From Davidsoniella eucalypti (taxonomy: Eukaryota > Ascomycota > Sordariomycetes > Microascales > Ceratocystidaceae): a stretch of DNA of 64,000 nt. Each line of letters opens with the position of its first letter. Position 1 is the stretch's first letter. The DNA lies in NCBI GenBank assembly GCA_004009845.1, contig RMBW01000048.1, forward strand, positions 161,897-225,896. The letters are read 5' to 3'. This document shows positions 11,759 through 23,053 of this stretch, in pieces. The notes beneath the pieces were generated by a model, which did not search any database, was not told the DNA's origin, and saw only the letters and a list, made by a program, of their open reading frames with translations. A program made the position numbers and the translations under genes.

Positions 11759-12223
11759 GTATTATGAGTGGGATATATGAAGATAAACAAATTTATGAGA
11801 TGTATGAGCAAGTCGCTATTTATGGATATATACTGTCTACGTTCTACAGCCATGTTCTCACTTCATATGCTACAAAATCTAGTAGTCGTATATAAATTGG
11901 CCAAGGAGGGGCAAGTTGACTAATGTGTACTAGTGTTGTTGCACGACCAGTCAAACTAAACTGCATGGCTTTAGGTGGGCCTATACTTTGATGAAGATGA
12001 GAATAATAAAAATTTATAACAAGAAAGCCAGCCACTTGGTGACGCCACAACCCTAGGTGGGGACAAATATGCACCAATATGGGTATAGTACCCCACACGA
12101 ATTTTTTCTAAGTCATGGGCAATATCTTTTTGTCAAACGGAAGAATTCCATCACGAAGGTTTTCAGAGTTTTACTTTTTTTTACATCTCATCCATACTCC
12201 ACAACGTGTGTAAGACAGTCAAA
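11759..12223. promoter_or_regulatory. Divergent promoter region, CTU1 / eL8
   Basis: The 465-bp interval between divergent start codons contains AT-rich stretches and a T-rich run just upstream of the ribosomal protein leader. No defined element is assigned. Confidence 0.45.
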
Positions 12224-13394
12224 ATGGTAAGTTAAGCGCCAAATTTTCAATTCGGTCGATTTGATTCTAAATAGCCAGCAGTCCCTGCTGGCGAAGCTAT
12301 CTGCACAACATGATTGCTTCATCCTTCGTGATGATGGCATATCTGAGTGTATTTCCGCTCAGTTCTTGGTCGTAAAGATTTTAAGACTGAAGTGATGATA
12401 ACGGCTGGAGTCTTTGATCAGTATTGAGTGTAAAATCTCTTCGCTGGCCAAAGTTCTCGTTAGAGTCAATGAAGACCTTGCTTAGTCGACATAGTCGCTA
12501 ATTTGTCTTCTTCTCAATGACAGCCCCCCAAGTCCGGAAAGAAAGTTGCCCCCGCGCCGTTTGGCGTCAAGTCTTCTGGTGTCAAGAAGGCCGCCAAGGT
12601 TAGTTAACTTCCCCCCCCTCCAAGACTCCCCTCATCCACATGCATTTTGTGTCGCTAACTTGTGACTGACTTCGTCTCTATAGAACCCTCTCATCGAGAA
12701 GCGCCCCCGCAACTTCGGTATCGGACAGGATATCCAGCCCAAACGCAATGTCTCTCGCATGCTTAAGTGGCCCGAGTATGTCCGCCTTCAGCGCCAGAAG
12801 AAGGTCTTGAGCATCCGCCTCAAGGTTCCCCCGGCTCTAGCTCAGTTCCAGCAAGTTCTGGACCGCAACACTGCTGCCCAGGCCTTCAAGCTGCTGAACA
12901 AGTACCGTCCTGAGACCACCGCCGAGAAGAAGGAGCGTCTCCTGAAGGAGGCCACCGCCATCAAGGAAGGCAAGAAGAAGGAGGACGTCTCCAAGAAGCC
13001 CTACGTCGTCAAGTACGGTCTGAACCACGTTGTCGGTCTGATTGAGAACAAGAAGGCCTCTCTGGTTCTGATCCCCAACGATGTTGACCCCATTGAGCTG
13101 GTTGTTTTCCTACCTGCTCTGTGCCGCAAGATGGGTATCCCCTACGCCATCATCAAGGGTAAGGCTCGTCTCGGTACCGTCGTCCACAAGAAGACCGCTG
13201 CCGTTCTGGCTCTGACCGAGGTTCGCGCCGAGGACAAGAACGAACTGTCCAAGCTTGTCTCCGCCGTCAAGGAGGGCTACCTCGAGAAGAACGAGTCTGC
13301 CCGTAAGCAGTGGGGTGGTGGTATCATGGGCGACAAGGCCGTCAAGAGCATCGAGAAGAAGCGCAAGGCTCTTGAGAACTCCCTGAAGGTTTAA
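12224..13394 (+). CDS. RPL8: 60S ribosomal protein eL8 (L8/L7a)
   Basis: Three coding exons: 12224-12226 (only the ATG), 12524-12598 and 12684-13394, giving 262 residues. Translation runs M-PPKSGKKVAPAPFGVKSSG, then KNPLIEKRPRNFGIGQDIQP, KWPEYVRLQRQKKVLSIRLK, HVVGLIENKKASLVLIPNDV and PYAIIKGKARLGTVVHKKTA. The last three blocks are the L7Ae/L30e RNA-binding fold of eukaryotic eL8. Codon use is strongly biased to C-ending, highly expressed codons, unlike the neighbours. The first intron (12227-12523, 297 bp) begins immediately after the initiator codon and has GTAAGT, a GCTAAT branch site and CAG. Such long first introns in ribosomal protein genes often host snoRNAs or control expression. Confidence 0.96.
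12319..12398 (+). ncRNA. Candidate box C/D snoRNA in eL8 intron 1
   Basis: Inside the 297-bp intron there is a C box GTGATGA (12328-12334), a CTGA (12343-12346, possible D') and a D box CTGA (12387-12390). The flanks can pair: TCATC at 12319-12323 with GATGA at 12394-12398, plus two pairs next to the boxes around a mismatch. Size and host gene fit an intronic C/D snoRNA. The stem is imperfect and no rRNA target was identified, so this is tentative. Confidence 0.3.
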
Positions 13395-16300
13395 GCTGGA
13401 CATTTGCCTATAAAACGAAAAATAAAAGCACAAAAACCGGAGTTCGGGTCATGGAATATGAAAAAAATGAATAGCGCATGTAATGACTTTTAGTGTCTTT
13501 CTTTTACATACTTCCCTCTCTCCCTCGTACTTGGTACGTACATCGTTGGAGTTTCTTGGTTTCCTTTTTTATGTAACGATATTGGGCATGGCGCAATTGG
13601 ATTTTTTTCTTACTCAAGCTACTGTCTTTCTGTTGAAGGAAGTACCGTTCACTTGCACTTTTTTTTCACACATACTAAAAGTTTTCTCTTGTTCCCCAAA
13701 TGTTAAAGAAAATATGTGTGTGGCTATCGGACATGACGCAAGTCTTTCTTCTATGCCAATGTTAGCAAAAATAAAAAGACCAATAAATGACCATTCTATG
13801 TCTAATAAAATTCATGTTTAAATGTACCAAGAGGCGCAGATATCTAATCTGATTGACTTCTTTTGATTTCCTGGTTCACTAAGAGCCAATCGTCACTCGC
13901 TGTTGTTTTGAGTAATGTTGGGCCTCTATGCAGTGTAAGCGTAATCAGTGCCAAGCAATCTCAGGTCCCTTGGTACAGGTCTGTATGTATGTATTATCAA
14001 CTATGTAACGGTCAATCCTGTCTCTCGGTGTACTCCAGGCAATTTGGCAGTGAATACAGATCAAACAAATCAAAAAGAAAAACAGAGTAGTTTTGGCTCC
14101 GAATTGCCGACAGGTCCCGTGTTTGTTCGTTGCTTATTGGTAGCAGTAACGATGAGTTTAATCCAGGGAGAGAGAGTTAAAAAAAAATTGATAATAGCAT
14201 CGGTGAGCAGCTTCTAACCGGGCACAAGAAAGGAAAAGAGAAGGTAGAGTAGTGGTACGGAGCCGACAGCGGTATGAAAAATCTGCGACTCTTGTGATGA
14301 TAAGCCAAATGTCAGTGAAATGAGAAAATTAGGTGGTTCAGATGAAGCTGAAAATGTTTGTGTTCAATGTATGTATGTGCGCTAGAGCCGAAGCGTCCGA
14401 TAAAGATAACGCCCCCTTAATTATTTCCTTATATTCGGTGTTTTGTTCTCATTTCCCCTCGAGTTTCTTGGAAGAAGATAAAGATAAATCAAACAAATAC
14501 ATGTACTTACTTTTAGTTTTGGAGCCTAAGATGATTATGGTCCGGGTCCGGGGTTTAGATTGCAGCAATGTCAATCTATTTCGTCAGCCTGCCTTTTTTC
14601 GCACGTTGAGATGGTAGTCATGTGATTGGATCAGCACTTTTTTTGTTTTTGCTTTTTTTTTGTTTTTTTGTTGATTGTCAAATTTGCGTATATTTCTTGG
14701 CGGATCTTTGTTCTCAACAGCCCAGCTACTTGCCTATTAGTGATTTATAAGTACATATGTATCCCTAAATACATACGTAATTTGTCGGGCACAATGGAGG
14801 GGGTTTGGATTTTCTGGGTTATGGTAAGTAGCACTGCAGAATAACCGTAAATTTTAGTCTTGGCAGGTCCTGTTATTGTTATCACTTGGGTATATTTTGG
14901 GTTTAGTTTGACGTAGCTGATGTTACAGTTCAGGCCACTTGTCAGAGGATGTTGAACTTGTCAAGTCTTGTCGATTAGACAAAACAACGCTTTGGCAGTG
15001 GATAGTCTGAAGATTTATAGAGCCCTATAGCTCTACATATATAGCATTATTTCCAGGAGTAAAAGTTAGGGTTTGGACTGTTTGTGGGCTTTGTTATGGG
15101 GTTTATGGTGGGCCAAGACCAGGTGCGCCAAGCTTTTCTTGCTCTTAGCGAATCAATTGTTTCGGAAATTTCTAGGCGGCTTCTAGGGCCCTGGCCACTT
15201 TTTGGTTGGTCACTAATGCTGTAAGTAACACAGTTTGTAAGTCCTAATCGGGGATCAGTTGTACTTTACATGCTATTGTTCTCTACGGACGGCCTCAGCG
15301 CCATGTTTGAAACTACGATTGTTTAACGCCGCCTCTCTAGATGTTTGATGGCGTCTTGGCCAAGGCAATCCAAGAAGATCTGCTTAATGCTTTTGAATGC
15401 CTTTGCAGCAATTGGGAGCAAAGGTCTAGACCACATCGATGACTTGAGGCGGCTATACAGTACACAATGCAGGGCGGTAGATGACCACAGACGTTGCAGT
15501 AGGAAAGAAGACACGAAGGAAACTGAGCATGAGAAAACGGGGGAGAGAAGATAAACGAAGGGGGATGCGGATGAGGGGAGGGGGTTGTATCTGGTTTTTT
15601 TTTCTTTTCTTTTTTTTCTTCTCCAATAGTCCTCCTCGATGACGAAGGACAAGTAATAAGAAAAGATAAAGAAAAGGTCCGGAAATAGACATGCCGTGAT
15701 AGAGCTACCTATACAGTTTTTATCTGTGCGCCACCTGATTGGATCTATCAATTAACCCAACTAACCACCCGCGCTGCACAATATCGGGGTTGCGTCTGTG
15801 ATATCAGTAAGTTTTTGCTACTCAAACAGCCCGGACCCCTCCTTGATAGAGCCTACCGGATCAATTACACGTGCACCTGCATATAATTACATGTTTTTTT
15901 TTCTTTCTTTCTCTATAAAGGTCTTTCAGTATAAGAGACTATAATAGAATATATGAACTCAGTATCATGTATATCAGAGGTAGCATATGCAACATAACCT
16001 ATCAACCCACCCTCCATTCCTCCCATGATCCCCTTCTGGCGTGCCTCCAAGGCAATCATGCGACACCAAGACTCTGTATGATGTTCTTGCCGGATCTGTT
16101 GTCGACTGTCCCAAATAGAGAAAAAAATAGAACAAAAATGAACATTACGGGAAGGTGACGCCACACACATGCTCTGATAGTCATTTTGCAGGTGAGGCCA
16201 TGATCATCAGCAATATTATCACCAGTTTTTGGAAGTAGAACCAACTGATTCCTAGTTGGTCGTGACTGCCGTGTTTGCCGACTGCTCGTTGCATAGCACA

Positions 16301-17734
16301 CCCATACGTACACCATTGTGTCTGTTTGTCAGAAACAGCAGCTGCCTGTTGAATGCACATGCATAATCGCAGTTGCAAGTTGCTTTGCGTAGACGGAGTT
16401 GCTGTGTATTGGCACTTTCTCTGTTCGAGCAAAGAAAATCCGCTATCTGTCCGCTACCTGGCAGGCTCTGATTTGTCCGGTGTTGTTCTGTCATCAGGAA
16501 ACGGAAACTGCAGGTTGAGGTTGTCAGTAACTTCCTGCCCCCCCGGCCACTTGTTGTTTTATTTTTGCTATCTTTTTATTTTCTGACCCATCACATCTAT
16601 TTTTGTTCGTTGTTTATGTGCTAATCTCACAACCCAGCATCGTTGACAATGCTAACTCCGCCCTGGATTCCATTCTAACTAGCCCATCTCCCTCTCTGTT
16701 CTCTCTCTCTTGCTCCCTGGACCGCCCACCCCACGTTGAAACGCCATTCCACCCTGCAATGTTTCTCTTCTCACTCAGAGTCGAAGGACAAGCGCTGTGC
16801 TGCGCCCGTCCATAAACCCCCTTCAAAGCCAAGTCTGGTTCGCTCTGGCTTGGCTTGGGCTTGGCCGAGTCTTCTGAATCTGCTGGATCTAGCTCTGGAT
16901 CTCCGTTGCGATAGATCAGCAGAGCTACGGAGTCTGCTGTGTCTCCAGCAGCCTGTGACTTGCTTTGTGCTGGCCTGTATAAGTATCAGCCATCCTCGCT
17001 GTTCTCTGCTGTTTCTTGGCCGTTCTTACATTATCTTTTCTCATAATCTACATTTGGCATCCTCACATCTTGTTCGTTTTCATTCATCTCTAGCATAGCC
17101 ATATAACAACAACCTGCTTTGATATCCACAGCCACCCATACATTGATATCTCGATTTCATTCACCGACTCCTCCATCAGTCATTTTGAGACTATCACTAC
17201 GTACCATACCATCAGCCGCTGCGCGAGCTTTGTCCAGCTGGTCCTTCGGAAGAGTCCTTCCTTACTAGTAAGTCCGGTCTGCGCGAGGCACCTGTTGCCA
17301 CCCATCTAATAGCTACCCTGGATGCAATATACCCCTCCTTTGTTCTGTTTTTATCTCTGTCTTACGTCTCCACGTCCAATACAATACCATGGCCCATATG
17401 TGCTGGACATTGGCAGCACTGTCTTGTTTCCCCAGTTGGTAGCATGGAGTTCCCGGATCATTCAACAAATCATGCAATCTTTCCCGGCCGGTTAGCTAGA
17501 GGCTTGCAACTCTCCGGACAGTCAACTAACCCTCTTTCTCAACAGATAGCACACTACATTATTTAATATTTTCATTCTCCCGCATCTTTTTGTTCTAGAA
17601 TATTTCCTCTTCTCTTCACATTACATCTTCAGATATATCAACTGCCCGATATCTCGTTCTCTATCCAATCTTTTCATAATTTTTTTTCCAATTTTTTTTT
17701 CTATTTTTAATAACACACCCACACAACCTCCAAA
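13395..17734. other. Long gene-free interval, eL8 to carbonic anhydrase
   Basis: 4.3 kb without a convincing gene. The first part is AT-rich eL8 3' flank. From about 16.5 kb on it is CT-rich in the style of a fungal promoter and leader. Frames at 13483-13821, 15323-15751 and 16736-17098 have no recognisable protein pattern. Confidence 0.5.
17268..17545 (+). other. Putative 5'-UTR intron of carbonic anhydrase
   Basis: A GTAAGT donor at 17268 and a strong 3' end (AACTAAC branch site, pyrimidine tract, CAG ending at 17545) frame a 278-bp candidate intron in the leader, about 190 bp upstream of the ATG. It rests on splice signals only. Confidence 0.4.
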
Positions 17735-18596
17735 ATGGTTATCACAAGTGAGTCGAACAGCCGGTAGCTTTCGAGCTGCCGCCCCAACAGATACTATACG
17801 TATATAAACACAGTGTTGACATCCACTTTATGAAACGTAGAGAACACCTTCGAGTACGCCCTGAGCTCCAACCAAGCCTGGGCTGGCTACAAGGCCCACC
17901 AGAACCCGGCTTTCTTTGAGAAGCTCACGGCTGGCCAGGCCCCCTCTATCTGTAAGTATAAACTTATCCTGTCTTAGCATCAAGCCCCCCCTCACTAACA
18001 CTAAACTTTCTCAAGTGTGGATTGGCTGTGCCGACTCTCGTGTTCCAGAGACTACCGTCACTGGTCTTCAACCCGGTGATATCTTTGTCCACCGTAACAT
18101 TGCCAACATTGTCTCTCCTACCGATATCAACACCTCTGCTGTCCTCGAGTACGGCGTCTCCCACCTCAAGGTCCAGCACGTTGTCATCTGCGGCCACTCT
18201 GCCTGCGGTGGCTGCGGTGCTGTCCTTGGCGACAAGCCCGTTGGCGGTGTCCTTGACACTTGGCTGACTCCTCTGCGCGAGGTCCGCAACAAGTACGCCG
18301 AAGAGCTCGATGACATCCTGGACGAGAGAGTCAAGAACATCCGTATTTCTGAGCTCAACGTCGAGAGCAGTGTCAACGTCGTCATGAACAACTGGCATGT
18401 CAAACAGGCTATCCGTGAGCGTGGTCTTCAGGTCCACGGTTGCATGTTCGACCTTGGATCCGGCAAGCTCAACAACCTTTGCATCGGCACTGACAACGGC
18501 ATGCCCATTCCCAGTGCCTACTCCAACGACATCGTTCGTGGCAAACACGCCATGCTTGTCTTCCGCAACGGTGCCGCCGAGATGTCTACTCTTTAA
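17735..18596 (+). CDS. Beta-class carbonic anhydrase
   Basis: Three exons: 17735-17747 (13 nt), 17841-17951 and 18016-18596, giving 234 residues. The enzyme interconverts CO2 and bicarbonate and supplies bicarbonate for carboxylases. Zinc ligands of the beta class are visible: Cys46 and Asp48 in CADSRVPE, and His102 and Cys105 in CGHSACGGCGA; Asp48-Arg50 is the usual dyad. Other family blocks are GDIFVHRNIANIV, VLEYGVSHLKVQHVVICG and GLQVHGCMFDLGSGKL. No organelle presequence is seen, so the protein is probably cytosolic, as for the Nce103 type. The last exon is rich in C-ending codons, suggesting high expression. The start is chosen as the ATG just upstream of the GTGAGT donor, and the spliced frame MVITKNTFEYALSSN fits the family. 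Confidence 0.95.
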
Positions 18597-20363
18597 ATCA
18601 ACGAATGGAGCACACCATAATCTCTCCATTTCCTTTGATACGACCAACATAAACCCCGTACTTTAAAGTGGCCAACTCGATGACCGCCACGGAATGACTT
18701 TTCTTTTCTCTCTTATCTTTTCATCATCTTCTTCATGAACATTCAACTTCAATACCGGGTGGATGGGCAGCTTATTAGCGTTGGGTTACGAATCTTTCTT
18801 CTTTTGCTTTGTGTTTGCTAGCGACTTTCTGATACTTTTATACACGCCTGATAGGAAAGGCCTTCGGGGCTGCGTGTCGTTTTTGCTTTTTTGATATTCC
18901 TTTTTGCGTTGCTTTTAATTTTACTAGTTGCTTCTGTTTATACTTGCATCTCAACACCATGTATAACCGCATTTGAACTAAGAAATATAAATACATTTTT
19001 CTTACTTTCCAAATATCTTGACCATCATGGTAACATTCGTCTTAAACTGCAAGTGACAGTCTGCCATTGTATGCGTCTGACACATTACTAACTATGCATA
19101 TGTGTGCCATAACCATCTCAAGTGCTAAACTTGCCAAGACCTTGCATTGCCAACGCTACAACGACAATTGGTGATTATCTTATGGCCATCAGCCCTTTTT
19201 TGTTCTCCTTGTAACCTTTTGTTCGGTGTACACATATGTAGACAATAAACACAAACATAGCTTTGTCCCAAAGTTCCCGATTTATAATGTAGGGAAATTT
19301 CGTTTATCAAGTCTTGGCTCGTCACATGTCCTAAGGGCCATACAAAGGGGGTGAAGGGGGTGAAACGCCGCGTTTAACGGAGTTCATCGAACAATAGTAT
19401 AATACATTATATGCTGGTTTCTGGGGTAAATGTTAAAAGGAAACTAGTGTTATGGCAAAAACTATATATTGAATAGGACGAGCAACTAGTTATAATATCG
19501 AGTTATGTGTTAATCTGTGTGATTCTTTCAACATTACTAGATGATCCGAATATCCGGTTAAATATGGTTGAAAGCTATCTTGGAAAAAAAATCAAGGTAA
19601 CGTTGATGGCTATGTTTAATTATTGTGTAAACATTTTATTTATGGCTTTTTTTTATTACCATAAAGAGATTTATCAAGATCTTGTTGAAGATCTTTCAAG
19701 GCTGGTTTACACACTCTCCACAGAAATCAAGATATAAAATAAAATAAAATCGTTACCCTAGAATTCACCATGTTCTACTAGACAACATCTATTTTTAGCC
19801 ACACACAGACAGATACATAATAGAACAAAAGGACAGACACTCAATAGAGAACTAGGGAAGCAAAGCTGTGAATAGTACGATATTCTATAAAGAGAGAGAG
19901 ACAGGCTTAGTATATTCAAGCGAAGCTATACACTGACGTTTTATTTTTAGAGATCAAAGTTGTTTATAAGCTCCATATAGATTGTATTTTAGAATGCTAT
20001 ATGGGGTTTTCGGATAGGGATACTAATAACTTAGCCATACATCAAGCAAGATGAAGGAAGGCTACCTTTAAGAAGGAAAGTATACATCTGACTTACCACT
20101 CAATATATAAAAAACAAAGAGAATGGGAAGCTTCCTCTCTAACTATGGCAATCATCAAAGACTTTTGTTTCTCTTATTTGCCCGAGCATTCAAGTTACAA
20201 AGCACTGCATCTATTTCCAACTATTATATAACAATAGCAAATAACATAGCTAGCTGACCATGAGTGTATATGGCTTGTATGGCCTGCTGTTGCAAAGGAA
20301 AAAAAAGAGAGATTATGTTTTAACAGAAGATCTATGTAGGTAGTTTAGACTAAATATAATAGT
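18597..20363. other. Intergenic, convergent 3' flanks
   Basis: 1.77 kb between the carbonic anhydrase and NTF2 stop codons. It becomes AT-rich from about 19.3 kb. No gene is recognised; the frame at 19507-19737 is AT-rich and unconvincing. Confidence 0.5.
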
Positions 20364-21389
20364 TTAACCGTAAACCAGCTTGAAGATATCGTTGAAAACG
20401 AAGTAGTTGCCAGTGGCATCCTTCAGCAGCTGGAAGGTCTGGGTATAGTTCATGGGGCGCTGCTCTTCGTCAACCTGTAGAAATCGGGGATAGTTAGTAT
20501 ATATTAGTGAGAAGATATGATAATCTTGTTTCTAGCAAGTTGGACGTACAAGAAGCTGGCCAGTGACGAGGACCAGGACACCGTCGTTAACTGTGGGCTG
20601 GGCGTCTAGGGTGCTGACAGCGTGCTTGACCTTGTTGAAGGGAAGGCCCTATTTGAAGAAGGTATTTGTTAGCTTGGCACCTATAGAGATTGGAGGTTGA
20701 TACGTACAGCAAGCTTCTCGGTGATGGTGCTAGAACCAAGAGAAGAGGCAGACTCGAAGGTCAGCATGGAGTTCTCGCGCTACACAGAGAAGGACATTAG
20801 CAAGACGCCCAAGGAAATGGCTCGATCGTTCAAACCGAAATACTGGGTGGCAGGGACATACGTAGAGAGCAGCCAGCTGCTTACGATCAGTGTCGAAAGT
20901 GTTGTAGTAGAACTGGACGAATTGCTCTACGCGTATGTTAGCAACAAGCACATGGCGATTTCAATGGCCGACGGGAAGTGATTGGTTCCGTGTTTGCGCA
21001 GACCGGCTCCTCAACGCCACCGCAAGCTTATAGGCCACCCTTATAGACTACCGCATCACTTCGGTGAGCGTGACTCGATATCAGGCCGGGTTGAGGGGCG
21101 ACATGGGTAAAGACGATAGTAGCCAGGTGAACTTTGTATGCGCAGACAGAGTGAGGAGGGGGAAACATACTCGCGATTTCCTCGAAGTCTATTGATTGAA
21201 ATACAGCGGATTAGTAACTATAAAACACTGTGCTCTCCGTATGATGTTTCCATGTTTGATTCCATGTAGCATAGGAGCTTATATTGGTTTGTGGACTGGG
21301 AAGCCCAGTCATTGTCGCCAGATCGGATTGATATTAAATAAATCTTCACAGACTGAGAGCTCTGAATGGGTAGACTTACTAGAAGCCAT
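20364..21389 (-). CDS. NTF2: Nuclear transport factor 2
   Basis: Six exons, several of them tiny: 21389-21380 (10 nt), 21188-21171 (18 nt), 20926-20862, 20779-20708, 20648-20550 and 20474-20364, giving 124 residues, the normal NTF2 length. NTF2 imports Ran-GDP through the nuclear pore and binds FxFG nucleoporins. Spliced blocks: MASNFEEIAKQFVQFYYNTF, DTDRKQLAALY, RENSMLTFESASSLGSSTI, GLPFNKVKHAVSTLDAQP, DGVLVLVTGQLLVDEEQRP and MNYTQTFQLLKDATGNYFVF, ending NDIFKLVYG. All introns are GT...AG and phases add up. Because the gene is so fragmented, no single long frame reveals it. Confidence 0.95.
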
Positions 21390-23053
21390 CTTAAATGGTA
21401 TTTATATGGTTGTCAAAGACCTAGTGAAAGAAATCCTTGGGCGAGAAAAAAAAGAAGGGAAAAAATTAGAGTCTAAGATTTGGACAAAGCCCACGATATA
21501 TTATTATTATTTGTTGCTCTTGTTGCTTAAGATCTCTGGCGGGGTTGTTACCCAAAAACGCCTGCGTGCTATTTATTGCATTAGGTTATTCCCCTCTACG
21601 AATTCCCCTCTAGGAATTAGGTGCCCTCTCTCTCTCTCCTACCATGCCGACTTTTCCTCGCTGACTTGCATTTTCTCCCTATAGTAGCTTCTACATTCCC
21701 CCTCTATTTTCTTGATCCTACATGGAATCCACCAGAACCAGTTAGCACCTATCCAAGAAGAAAGAAGAGTGGGGATTTGCTCTTGTTTCGGTTACTTGCA
21801 TAACAATTTGGGTTGCGGCAAGTTCTGTAAAGGCATGAATGGTGGGGTCTTCGGATAAATGAATATTTGAATAGCTTATAAAAGTTTTCGTGTTGTCGCG
21901 TCTGATAAACATAGTCACTTAAACTTCAAGTTCGCCATGATTGCTCTCAATGATTTCATCTCGTGACAAAACACGAAAAATGTGTACTGATAGTAAGCTC
22001 TAGCTAGGCTGGTTCACTGGTGATATATTTTCTGTAAGTTTTATTCTTTCTCAACACTCCTCGCTTTACAGTGATGATATGATTTTGCTCTTAAGAACGG
22101 CCAACTGAACTTCCTGTTGAACCTACAATCACCATTTAATCTGACATAAGCGCCCATTTGTTCTTTTTATTTCATTCAAAGGCAAACGTAAAGCTAACAT
22201 ACTCAATGTTGTAGAAGTCTTTGTGTTCTCTAGAATATAACAATAGTTACCGAATATGAATGAAACAAGAATCTTGCAAAGATTAAGCTACAATACAAGA
22301 GCGAAGAAATAATTTGCAATGTCACATGTATATATGCAGATACCGTCTCGTTTTAAATGCCAAAGTAATGCTTGGTTAACTCTATGTAGATATTACTGAT
22401 TTAATGGTGATATTCTATTAGTTGAAATCAAAATGATTATAATAGTAGTGACTGTAGTGATGGTTAACCACAAGCCTGTAAAGATATTCTGACTACATGG
22501 TAACCAAAACATATGATGTACTTAGAAAAGATGTATCCTAAAAATCTCCCAACGGTTCTTCTTCTTCTTCCTCAACCTATGAGCCTCGAATCATGAAGCC
22601 CATCAACTAGACCACGGCATATCATGGAAAACCCTCATGTTATAAGTTGATATGATGGGTGATAAGACGTCGTGAAAATTCACAAGGACGAAGCGAAATC
22701 GTACAATAAAAAGAATAAGAAAAGAAAAAAAAATCAAACGAGTTACAATATGATGAATGCCAGTAAACTCCGTTTTGAATAGCCTCTCCACCATTCCGAC
22801 CACCAGTTATCCAGAGATTCCATAATTCGAATGCGAAAACACGGACTTTCAGCTTCCCCCTTCCTATATTTTCAGTCGAGTAAAATATAGTATTGGGAAT
22901 CAGCTAGGCAGCCCGGGCCTCCCTAGTACCTACCCTCGGTGAGCCTTAAGACTTACAAAAGAAGCCCAAGGCATGAAAAGCATGATCGAAGTGTGACATG
23001 CTATATGAGGTCAAAAAAGTATGTTGTTGCTTTGACATGATCAACATCTTTCA
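21390..23053. other. Intergenic, NTF2 promoter and DUF7918 gene 3' flank
   Basis: 1.66 kb, AT-rich in its second half. No gene or structured repeat is seen. Confidence 0.5.

Noticed and set aside
15323..15751. Minus-strand frame of 142 codons in the eL8-carbonic anhydrase gap
   Set aside because: Cys/Ser/Phe-rich translation of a pyrimidine tract with no protein pattern.
19507..19737. 76-codon frame in AT-rich DNA
   Set aside because: No similarity recognised and AT-driven composition; too weak to call.
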